Shown here: positions 22,639 through 29,561 of the stretch, piece after piece
Position numbering within the stretch: position 1 is the stretch's first letter
Layout of the letters: every line of letters begins with the position of its first letter
NCBI GenBank assembly: GCA_017477555.1
Contig: JAFUVK010000011.1
Location: forward strand, 1 to 33,023
Reading direction: 5' to 3'
DNA: 33,023 nt
Origin: Muribaculaceae bacterium
Lineage (GTDB): Bacteria; Bacteroidota; Bacteroidia; Bacteroidales; Muribaculaceae
Made by a program: the position numbers and the translations under genes
Notes under the pieces: model-generated
The model's database searches: none
What the model was told of the DNA's origin: nothing
The model's input: only the letters and a program-made list of their open reading frames with translations

Positions 22639-23825
22639 ACGCCAAGATAACCTTTCCCGAACTGGTGCAGCTGGTGACCGATGCCACCAGCACCACACCA
22701 CGCATGAGCGAGCTGTTTCTCAAGGAGCTGTTCGCTACCATCTCGCAGGCGCTCATCGACGGACAGAATGTTACGATCAAGAACCTGGGCTCGTTTCAGG
22801 TGGTGTCCACCGCCAGCCGCGGCAGCGATACCACCATCAGCAAAGTGCAGTTTACGCCCGACAAGTCGCTTGCCGAGACGCTCAACCAGCCCTTTGCCGC
22901 CTTCGAGCCCATGGTGCTGAGCGACCAGATGACCGACGAGATGCTGCAGAGCGTTGATGGCGAGATCACCCCGACCGAAAATTCAGAACAGTCGGAAAAC
23001 GCGGAACCAAGCACCGAGCCGCTGGGTGTCATGCCCCCCGTCACTTCCCCACCCTTTGTGGAGCCAGAGCCAGAGCCACAACCCGAGCCAGAGCCACAGC
23101 CACAGCCCGTGCCGGAGCCAGAGCCACAACCCGTGCCGGAGCCAGAGCCACAACCCGAACCTGAGCCAGAGCCACAACCCGAGCCAGAGCCGGAGCCGGT
23201 GCCGCTACCCGAGCCAGAGCCGGAGCCACAGCCCGAAGCCAATCGGCAGTCGGATGAGGGCAACACGGCCAACGATACACCGACCTACAATGTGCAGCAC
23301 TACCTCAAGGCCGAGCATGAGTCAGAGAAGCGCAAGATTGCCCACTCGTCGTTCCTCAAGGGAATGGTGACCGGCGTGCTGGCCACACTGGCACTGGGTG
23401 CCATTGTGTGGGGAGCATGGAATGGCGGACGCAACTCGGTGCTGCAGGCCACACAGCCCGCCCAGCAGGCCGACACCCTGGCGGAAACCACTCCACAAGC
23501 CCAGCAGCACCCGGCCGCCAAGCCAGCCGCCACGCCGACAGCCGATGCCACCGCTCACCCCTCGGCCAGCACAGCCGACGTGGTGACCGACACTTGCACC
23601 ACCACGATGTACTTGAGCAAGATGTCGATCAAGCACTACGGCAAGCCCGACTTCTGGGTGTATATCTACGAGGAGAACCGTGCCAAGATCAGTGATCCCA
23701 ACAATGTGCCTCCCGGCACTGTGGTGGTGATTCCTCCCGCCTCGAAATACGGCATCGACGCCCACGACAAAGCCAGCGTTGACCGCGCCCGCCGCCACAC
23801 CTACGACCTATTCTCAGGCCGATAG
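22635..23825 (+). CDS. Membrane-spanning HU-family protein with Pro/Glu linker and periplasmic LysM domain
   Basis: The 396-residue protein combines four parts. Residues 1-95 are an HU-like DNA-binding domain ([36 protein letters not shown]). Residues 142-202 are an almost pure E-P/Q-P repeat. A single membrane helix sits at 243-262 with K-R-K at 232-234 on its N-terminal side, so the HU domain should face the cytoplasm. After an Ala/Pro/Thr-rich spacer, 327-368 resemble a LysM domain ([28 protein letters not shown] and [10 protein letters not shown]). The plan could tether the nucleoid to peptidoglycan. The HU arm is atypical (RGSDTTISK instead of the NPATG arm), so DNA binding is not assured. 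The gene end overlaps aat (convergent) by 25 bases. Confidence 0.87.
   Translation: MNAKITFPELVQLVTDATSTTPRMSELFLKELFATISQALIDGQNVTIKNLGSFQVVSTASRGSDTTISKVQFTPDKSLAETLNQPFAAFEPMVLSDQMTDEMLQSVDGEITPTENSEQSENAEPSTEPLGVMPPVTSPPFVEPEPEPQPEPEPQPQPVPEPEPQPVPEPEPQPEPEPEPQPEPEPEPVPLPEPEPEPQPEANRQSDEGNTANDTPTYNVQHYLKAEHESEKRKIAHSSFLKGMVTGVLATLALGAIVWGAWNGGRNSVLQATQPAQQADTLAETTPQAQQHPAAKPAATPTADATAHPSASTADVVTDTCTTTMYLSKMSIKHYGKPDFWVYIYEENRAKISDPNNVPPGTVVVIPPASKYGIDAHDKASVDRARRHTYDLFSGR
23056..23240 (+). repeat. Coding repeat for the Glu-Pro/Gln-Pro linker
   Basis: Tandem GAGCCA/GAGCCG/CAACCC/CAGCCC hexamer-like units encode alternating EP and QP dipeptides. The tract is open to slippage in multiples of six bases, which would change linker length without loss of frame. 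Confidence 0.85.
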
Positions 23826-24484
23826 CCTTGCGGGTTCTGCAAGATGGCCATATAGTCGTCGTAGGGGATGTAACGTGCGCCCATCGAGCGCAGGTGGGGG
23901 GTCTCGAGCTGGCAGTCGATCATCTTCCAGCCCATGTCCTGCAGTTGGTAGGCCAAGCCGATGAGTGCTAGCTTGCTGGCACTTGGTTCGAGCGAGAACA
24001 TGCTCTCCCCGATGAAGCAATCATTGATGGTTACCCCATAAAGGCCGCCCACAAGGCGGCCTTGCTGGTTCCACACCTCCACACTGGCCGCATATTCCAT
24101 GCGGTGAAGCTCGGTGTAAGCCTCAATAATCTCATCGCCCAGCCAGGCGCCATTCTCATTGATGCGATTTTGTGCCAACGCGCAACCCTGGATCACATCG
24201 TCGAAAGCTTGGTTGATAGACACACGGTAGAGCTGCTTGTTGATGAGCGAGCGCATGGAATGTGACACATGAATCTCGTGGGGGAAAATAACAAAGCGCC
24301 GCTTCGGGCAATACCAGTGAGGCTCGATGCAGTTGCGGAACGAGAACCAGGGGAATATGCCATAATGATAGGCCAGCACAAGGCGCTCCACACTCAAGTC
24401 GCCTCCTACGCAGAGCAGGCCATCGTCATCGGCCAGGTGTGGGTCGGGAAAAATCAGTTCATCTTTAGGTATGCGGAAAACCAT
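23801..24484 (-). CDS. aat: Leucyl/phenylalanyl-tRNA-protein transferase
   Basis: The 227-residue enzyme moves Leu or Phe from tRNA to proteins with N-terminal Arg or Lys, making them N-degrons. Family signatures are clear: [20 protein letters not shown] at the start, then [45 protein letters not shown] near 147, FIGESMFS and the MIDCQ and HLRSMGA segments. ATG 24484 gives the normal N-terminus [15 protein letters not shown]. The gene follows clpA in the same direction after 127 nt and overlaps the HU-LysM gene tail by 25 bases. Its products are recognised by ClpS, encoded just upstream. Confidence 0.95.
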   Translation of the reverse strand: MVFRIPKDELIFPDPHLADDDGLLCVGGDLSVERLVLAYHYGIFPWFSFRNCIEPHWYCPKRRFVIFPHEIHVSHSMRSLINKQLYRVSINQAFDDVIQGCALAQNRINENGAWLGDEIIEAYTELHRMEYAASVEVWNQQGRLVGGLYGVTINDCFIGESMFSLEPSASKLALIGLAYQLQDMGWKMIDCQLETPHLRSMGARYIPYDDYMAILQNPQGYRPENRS

Positions 24485-24611
24485 GATTGCGTTTTTTTGA
24501 TTCTTTCTTTTTTTCAGCGACGAGGTCGCTGAACACGCCGGCGCGGCCGCTGAACACGCCGAGGTGGATGAGGACTTCGGGGTGCTCAACGACAGGGTCG
24601 TTGAGCACAAG
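24485..24611 (-). other. Structured clpA-aat spacer with two hairpins and a direct repeat
   Basis: A 12-bp perfect hairpin (GTGCTCAACGAC, 24582-24593, with 24597-24608, 3-nt loop) lies three bases past the clpA stop codon. A 9-bp hairpin (TTCAGCGAC, 24513-24521, with 24525-24533, 3-nt loop) is nearer aat. Between them CGCTGAACACGCCG occurs twice (24527-24540 and 24548-24561). On the transcribed strand the second hairpin is followed by an A-rich, not T-rich, stretch, so neither is a standard terminator. The spacer may tune aat relative to clpA by processing or stability. It also stays open in the clpA frame. Confidence 0.7.
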
Positions 24612-26888
24612 TTAGTCGCACGTGAGTGTGAACTGTCCCTTACTATAGCCCAACAAAGCCACACCGCCATTTTTGAGCGCGCCAAAGAGTATCTCGCGCA
24701 TGAGACGGGTCTTGACCTGTGCCTGAATCACGCGGTCCACCTCGCGGCCACCATACTTGGCCGAGAATCCCATGTCGATGAGCTGCTCGCGTGCCCGGGC
24801 AGTGACCCTCAGATGCACATGCTTGGAATAGAGCTTATTTTTGAGCTCCGTGAGTTTTTTGTTGAGGATGAGGCCGGCCATGTGTCGGTCCATGTCGGCA
24901 AAGACGACAATTTCGCTCAGGCGGTTGACAAACTCAGGCTTGAAGATCTTCTTGACGTGCGTGAGCATGGCCTCGCCTGTGGTGACCGTCGACGCAAAGC
25001 CCACCGATGCCTGCCGGGCAAACTGTGCCCCAGCATTGCTGGTCATGATAAGGATGACATTGCGGAAATAGGCTTTTCGCCCCTTGTTGTCGGTAAGCGT
25101 GCCATAGTCCATCACTTGCAGCAAGATATCGAACACGTCGCTGTGAGCTTTCTCAATCTCGTCGAGCAACAGCACACAGTCGGGTGTTCGTCGCACGGCA
25201 TCGGTGAGCAGTCCTCCATCGTCATAGCCCACATATCCCGCCGGCGACCCGATGAGCTTTGCCACAGTGTGCTTCTCCTGGTACTCGCTCATGTCGAAGC
25301 GCACCAGCTCCACCCCCAGCTCACGAGCCAGCACCCTCGCCACCTCGGTCTTTCCCACTCCAGTGGGTCCGACAAAGAGCAAGCTCGCCAGTGGCTTATC
25401 GTCATCGGTGAGTCCAGCCTTGGCCATCTGCACGGCTTCGACCACCGCCTGCACGGCACGGTCCTGGCCATAGATTTTGTCGGTGATGCGCCGCTGCAGG
25501 GTGTCGAGGCGCACGTTGTCGTCTTCCTTGATGGCCAGTGCGTCGACCTTGGCCACCTTCGCCAGCACCTGTGCGATGAGTTCCTGGTCGACGATGCGGT
25601 CATCCTTATTCAGCTTGCTCATCTGCAGGAAGGCTCCCGCTTCGTCCATCAGGTCGATAGCCTTGTCGGGCAGGTAGCGGTCGGTGATGTGTTTGGCACT
25701 CATGCGCACTCCATATTCCAGCGCCTTGTCGTCGTACTTCACGCCGTGGAATGCCTCATACTGCGGTTTGAGTGCTCGCACGATACCGATGGTCTCCTCA
25801 ACGCTTGGTTCCAGGATGTCGATGGTCTGGAAGCGGCGAATCAAGCCCTTGCTCTTGGTCAGGTTGCGGTTATACTCCTCATAAGTTGTTGACCCGATGA
25901 AGCGTATGTCGCCTGCCTCGAGATAGGGTTTGAGCATATTGGACGCGTCGAGCGTGCCGTCGCTGCCGCGCCCTGCCCCTACGATGTTGTGGATTTCGTC
26001 GATATAGACTATGGCGCGTCCCTCGGCAGCGATGCCCTTCATCACATCCTTGATGCGCTTCTCAAAATCGCCGCGATACTGCGTACCGGCCAGCAGTGTG
26101 CCCATGTCGAGCGAATAGATCTTGAACCCCTTGAGCTTGTCGGGCACGTCGCCGTCGAAGATGCGTTGTGCCAGTCCGTAGACAATCGACGTCTTTCCCA
26201 CTCCCGGCTCGCCCAGATGCAACGGGTTGTTCTTGTCCTTGCGGCACAACACCTGTATGGTTCGCTCGAGTTCTGCCTCACGCCCAATGAGCGGGTTATG
26301 CTCATGGAGATGCTCGTTGATGCAGGTGACGAAATCGCGCCATCCTTCCTGCTTAGGCAATCCATTCCCCTCAAGTTGTCCGTCAAATACCGACCTAAAA
26401 AAATCATCGCTTAAGTCATCGTCTTGATCTGCCCCATCGACTTTTTCACTGATATCGATTACCCGACGCAACAGTTCCACGCGATTGTCACCGAAATAGG
26501 CCTCCAGCAGATTGGCCGCCCAAGAGTCCGGCAGGTCCATCATCGCAGCAAGTACGCCTGGCACATCCACCACATTCTTCCCGGCCGACTCGGCCATCTT
26601 TTCGGCATGCGTGAACAGGTCTATATATTGTTCTGAGTGCATCGGTTCGGCACCATCGGGCAGTGCCGTGTTGTTGTCATAGATGCAGTTCAGCACGGTG
26701 TTCTGAAACTCTCGATGATCACCGTGCAAGATGGTGGCATCGACCGCCTCACAGAACTTGTTGCCATAGAGCATGGCATCAAGCACCATCTCGGGTGTGA
26801 TAAACTCCATCTGGTCATCTTCGGCCATGATGAGGGCCAAGTCGATGACTCCCATCAGCTCTTGTGTGTATTTAATTTCGACAGGCAT
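24612..26888 (-). CDS. clpA: ClpA, ATP-dependent unfoldase of the ClpAP protease
   Basis: The 758-residue protein (from ATG 26888) has the ClpA plan. It starts with an N-domain (about 1-145), which docks ClpS. D1 carries Walker A GEPGVGKT (226-233) and the YIDEIH Walker B (about 295-300). D2 carries GPTGVGKT (507-514), pore loop GYVGYDDGG and Walker B LLLDEIEKA (DE at 576-577). The middle coiled coil of ClpB/ClpC is short or absent. VGF (629-631) sits where ClpA has its ClpP-docking IGL/F loop. The usual NPLLVGEPGVGK reads NPLHLGEPGVGK here. The gene starts 13 nt after clpS and precedes aat. Its clpP partner is not in this window. An upstream ORF extension of 45 codons overlaps clpS and is not real. 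Confidence 0.96.
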   Translation of the reverse strand: MPVEIKYTQELMGVIDLALIMAEDDQMEFITPEMVLDAMLYGNKFCEAVDATILHGDHREFQNTVLNCIYDNNTALPDGAEPMHSEQYIDLFTHAEKMAESAGKNVVDVPGVLAAMMDLPDSWAANLLEAYFGDNRVELLRRVIDISEKVDGADQDDDLSDDFFRSVFDGQLEGNGLPKQEGWRDFVTCINEHLHEHNPLIGREAELERTIQVLCRKDKNNPLHLGEPGVGKTSIVYGLAQRIFDGDVPDKLKGFKIYSLDMGTLLAGTQYRGDFEKRIKDVMKGIAAEGRAIVYIDEIHNIVGAGRGSDGTLDASNMLKPYLEAGDIRFIGSTTYEEYNRNLTKSKGLIRRFQTIDILEPSVEETIGIVRALKPQYEAFHGVKYDDKALEYGVRMSAKHITDRYLPDKAIDLMDEAGAFLQMSKLNKDDRIVDQELIAQVLAKVAKVDALAIKEDDNVRLDTLQRRITDKIYGQDRAVQAVVEAVQMAKAGLTDDDKPLASLLFVGPTGVGKTEVARVLARELGVELVRFDMSEYQEKHTVAKLIGSPAGYVGYDDGGLLTDAVRRTPDCVLLLDEIEKAHSDVFDILLQVMDYGTLTDNKGRKAYFRNVILIMTSNAGAQFARQASVGFASTVTTGEAMLTHVKKIFKPEFVNRLSEIVVFADMDRHMAGLILNKKLTELKNKLYSKHVHLRVTARAREQLIDMGFSAKYGGREVDRVIQAQVKTRLMREILFGALKNGGVALLGYSKGQFTLTCD

Positions 26889-26901
26889 AAATTGTTGTAG
26901 T

Positions 26902-27213
26902 TTAAATGGGTTCGGTGGTGCATCGCAGTGGGAAGCCCTCGTCGCGTGCCATCGCCATCGCCTTCTCGGCCTTGCTGGCGGCAATGTCGTAGGTATATAC
27001 TCCCACCACGGCTTTGCCGGCATGGTGTATGGCGAGCATCAGCGCCATAGCCTCGGCGGATTCCTTGCCGAAGACCGCTTTGAGGATGTCCACCACAAAG
27101 TCCATGGTGGTGAAGTCGTCATTGTGCATGACCACTTGATATTGTCGGGGTTCCTTGACCTTGATGCGCTCTCGCACACCGGTAGCCGACTGTTGTTGTC
27201 CTTGTTTTGCCAT
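26902..27213 (-). CDS. clpS: ClpS, N-degron adaptor of ClpAP
   Basis: The 103-residue adaptor has the ClpS core: PRQYQVVMHNDDFTTMDFVV with the NDD motif that binds the free alpha-amino group of N-degron substrates, then the A-I-H-H-A-G-K-A-V-V-G-V-Y-T segment and DIAASKAEKAMAMARDEGFP with C-terminal PLRCTTEP. The N-terminal tail of about 22 residues is polar and flexible, as needed to engage the ClpA pore. It is the first gene of clpS-clpA-aat and follows a full promoter. Confidence 0.95.
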   Translation of the reverse strand: MAKQGQQQSATGVRERIKVKEPRQYQVVMHNDDFTTMDFVVDILKAVFGKESAEAMALMLAIHHAGKAVVGVYTYDIAASKAEKAMAMARDEGFPLRCTTEPI

Positions 27214-27233
27214 AATTCATTGACTTTAGAGTG

Positions 27234-27265
27234 CAAAGTTAATGCCTAGGCGAGAAATAAGCAAA
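27234..27265 (-). promoter_or_regulatory. Promoter of clpS-clpA-aat
   Basis: On the minus strand TTTG (27262-27265) and TAACTTTG (27234-27241) are 20 bases apart. The leader is about 15 nt. The region is shared, back to back, with the ligA promoter. Confidence 0.85.
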
Positions 27266-27273
27266 CAAATATG

Positions 27274-27304
27274 TTGTGGGGTTGCAAAAAAAGCAGTAAC
27301 TTAG
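27274..27304 (+). promoter_or_regulatory. Promoter of ligA
   Basis: TTG (27274-27276) and TAACTTAG (27297-27304, one mismatch from TAnnTTTG) are 20 bases apart. The start codon follows at 27329. Confidence 0.6.
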
Positions 27305-27328
27305 CCAAAATTTTTTCAGATTTGCCCT

Positions 27329-29332
27329 ATGGATATGTTTAAGCAACGCATCGAGGAGCTGCGGCGCCAGCTCAACGAACACAACCATAAATACTATGTA
27401 CTTAACCAGCCCACCATCAGCGACCAGGAGTTTGACCGGCTGATGCGCGAGCTGCAAGAGTTGGAAGAGAGTTACCCGCAGTATTCCGACCCGCTCTCGC
27501 CCACACAGCGTGTGGGCAGTGATTTGACCAAGGGGTTTGAGCAGGTTGAGCACGAGCACCCCATGATGTCGCTGTCCAACAGCTACAACATCGGCGAAGT
27601 GCAAGACTTCTTGCGCCGCGCACAAGAGGGCCTTGGTGGCGAGGCTTGTGAGATTGTGGGTGAGATGAAATATGATGGCACGTCGATTTCGTTGACATAT
27701 GAGCACGGCCGTCTTGTGCGCGCTGTCACTCGCGGTGACGGTGTGCGTGGCGATGACGTGACGGCTAATGTCATCACCATACGCAGTGTGCCGCTGCAAC
27801 TGGCCGATGGACTTGACTGGCCCGAACGCTTCGAGGTGCGCGGCGAGATTCTGCTGCCGTGGCAGAGCTTCGAGCGACTGAACCAAGAGCGTGAACAGAA
27901 CGAAGAGCCATTGTTTGCCAATCCGCGCAATGCGGCATCAGGCACACTCAAGTTACAGAACAGCGCCGAGGTGGCACGTCGTGGATTGGATGCATACTTC
28001 TATTTCTTGTTGGGCGAGGGGCTGCCTTTCACCACCCACAGCCAGAGTCTCGAGGCGTTGCGGCGCTGGGGATTCAAGACGGGTGAGCACACAATCTTGC
28101 CGTCGATCGACGCCGTGAGCGACTTTATCACCCACTGGGATGTGGAGCGCAAGCATCTGCCAGTGGCCACCGATGGACTGGTGTTCAAAATCAACTCGCT
28201 GCGCCAGCAACTGAACCTGGGAGCCACCGCCAAGTCGCCACGATGGGCCATTGCCTATAAGTTCGCGCCCGAGCGCGAGTGCACCCGGCTGCAGTCGGTA
28301 TCGTTCGAGGTGGGGCGTGGCGGCACCATCACCCCTGTAGCCAACCTCGATCCTGTGTTGCTGAGCGGCACCATCGTCAAGCGCGCCTCGCTGCACAACG
28401 AGGACATCATTCGTCAGTTCGACATTCACGACGGCGACATGGTCTACGTGGAAAAAGGCGGCGAAATCATCCCCAAAATAGTGGGCGTAGACACCAAGCA
28501 ACGACAGCCCGGCAGCCAGCCGCTGCAGTTTGTCACGCACTGCCCCGCGTGTGGCACTCCATTGCAGCGCATCGAGGGCGAGGCGGCCTGGTTCTGCCCC
28601 AACAAGTGGGGCTGCCCGCCACAAATCACGGGACGCATCGAGCACTTTGTGGGCCGCCACATGATGAACATCGACGGCATAGGTGAGGAGGTGGCCGTGA
28701 CCCTGCACGCAGCCGGACTTGTCAACGACGTGGCCGACCTCTACGACCTGACCGAGGAAAAGCTGGTGGCACTCGACCGCTTCCAGAGCCGCAGCGCACA
28801 ACGCATATTGCGCGGCATCGAGGACTCGAAACAGGTGCCGTTTGCCCGTGTCATCTTTGCCCTGTCCATCCCCTATGTGGGCGAGACCACAGCTCGGGTG
28901 CTGGCGCGCAACGTACACGACATCGACACCCTGATGGCGATGCCCGCCGAGCAATTGGCCGGCATCCCCGAGATAGGTCCAAAGATAGCCGAGAGCATTG
29001 TCGAGTTCTTTGCCCGCGAGGCTAACCGCACCATCGTGGAGCGACTGCGTGCCGCAGGGCTGCAGATGTCGCTGAGCGATGACGAGCTGGCCAGCCGCAG
29101 CGACAAGTTGGCAGGCAAGAAGATTGTCATCAGTGGTGTGTTTGCACACCACTCGCGTGAGGAGTACAAAGCCATGATTGAGCAGAACGGTGGCAAAAAT
29201 GTGAGCTCAATCAGCAAGGCCACCGACTTTGTTCTCGCCGGCGAGAACATGGGCCCCGCCAAACTCGAGAAAGCCCGTTCGCTGGGCATCACCATCATCG
29301 ACGAGAATGAGTTTCTGGGAATGCTCCAATAA
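27329..29332 (+). CDS. ligA: NAD+-dependent DNA ligase
   Basis: The 667-residue enzyme seals nicks in replication and repair, using NAD+. Domain order is complete: the Ia segment with [19 protein letters not shown] for NAD+ binding, adenylation domain with K114 in M-K-Y-D-G, the OB fold, a zinc finger with C405-x2-C408, C423 and C429, helix-hairpin-helix repeats (about 450-580), and a C-terminal BRCT domain (about 590-667; [13 protein letters not shown]). Length is standard for bacterial LigA. It is monocistronic with its own promoter and terminator. The first codons ([11 protein letters not shown]) allow a start two residues later. Confidence 0.97.
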   Translation: MDMFKQRIEELRRQLNEHNHKYYVLNQPTISDQEFDRLMRELQELEESYPQYSDPLSPTQRVGSDLTKGFEQVEHEHPMMSLSNSYNIGEVQDFLRRAQEGLGGEACEIVGEMKYDGTSISLTYEHGRLVRAVTRGDGVRGDDVTANVITIRSVPLQLADGLDWPERFEVRGEILLPWQSFERLNQEREQNEEPLFANPRNAASGTLKLQNSAEVARRGLDAYFYFLLGEGLPFTTHSQSLEALRRWGFKTGEHTILPSIDAVSDFITHWDVERKHLPVATDGLVFKINSLRQQLNLGATAKSPRWAIAYKFAPERECTRLQSVSFEVGRGGTITPVANLDPVLLSGTIVKRASLHNEDIIRQFDIHDGDMVYVEKGGEIIPKIVGVDTKQRQPGSQPLQFVTHCPACGTPLQRIEGEAAWFCPNKWGCPPQITGRIEHFVGRHMMNIDGIGEEVAVTLHAAGLVNDVADLYDLTEEKLVALDRFQSRSAQRILRGIEDSKQVPFARVIFALSIPYVGETTARVLARNVHDIDTLMAMPAEQLAGIPEIGPKIAESIVEFFAREANRTIVERLRAAGLQMSLSDDELASRSDKLAGKKIVISGVFAHHSREEYKAMIEQNGGKNVSSISKATDFVLAGENMGPAKLEKARSLGITIIDENEFLGMLQ

Positions 29333-29355
29333 AACCAAGAGTTAAGTAATAAGAG

Positions 29356-29396
29356 AGACAGCCAGGCTGGATGACCGCCTGGCTGTCTTAATTTTT
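29356..29396 (+). terminator. Rho-independent terminator of ligA
   Basis: AGACAGCCAGGC (29356-29367) pairs with 29377-29388 around a 9-nt loop and is followed by TAATTTTT. It begins 24 nt after the ligA stop. Confidence 0.9.
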
Positions 29397-29408
29397 AATT
29401 ATTCTAAA

Positions 29409-29467
29409 GTAGTTCTGTAGTTCAGTAGTTGCAGTAGTTGCAGTAGTTCAGTAGTTGCAGTAGTTCA
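29409..29467. repeat. Short tandem repeat, CAGTAGTT(G) units
   Basis: Seven 8-9 bp units, GTAGTT, CTGTAGTT, then CAGTAGTTG and CAGTAGTT in mixed order, lie between ligA and the peptidase gene. The units are too short for CRISPR and no spacers exist. A slippage-prone intergenic repeat. Confidence 0.75.
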
Positions 29468-29493
29468 GCCAATACATGATGGTGACTCTGTTC

Positions 29494-29557
29494 ACGCGGC
29501 ACGCCGCGTCCCTACCACGCTTCCCCCTCTCCCACTGGAGAGGGGGCTAGGGGGTGA
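29494..29557. repeat. Two palindromes of a probable dispersed intergenic repeat
   Basis: ACGCGGC-AC-GCCGCGT (29494-29509) is followed by CCCCCTCTCC (29523-29532) with GGAGAGGGGG (29537-29546), 4-nt loop, and then a G-rich tail (GCTAGGGGGTGAGGC). Similar text occurs between genes in several Prevotella-like genomes as I recall, and part of it echoes the G-rich tandem copies at 209-340 here. It lies just past the end of the minus-strand peptidase gene but lacks a T-run. Confidence 0.55.
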
Positions 29558-29561
29558 GGCT

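Noticed and set aside
24485..24685. N-terminal extension of aat
   Set aside because: The extension overlaps the clpA end, is low complexity (Ser/Ala/Thr) and the normal Aat N-terminus starts at 24484.
24564..25892. 442-codon plus-strand frame opposite clpA
   Set aside because: Mirror of the GC-rich codon usage of clpA; the minus strand encodes an unmistakable ClpA.
27953..29152. 399-codon minus-strand frame opposite ligA
   Set aside because: Shadow of ligA with no recognisable domain.
29409..29467. CRISPR-like array
   Set aside because: Units of 8-9 bp without spacers are simple tandem repeats.
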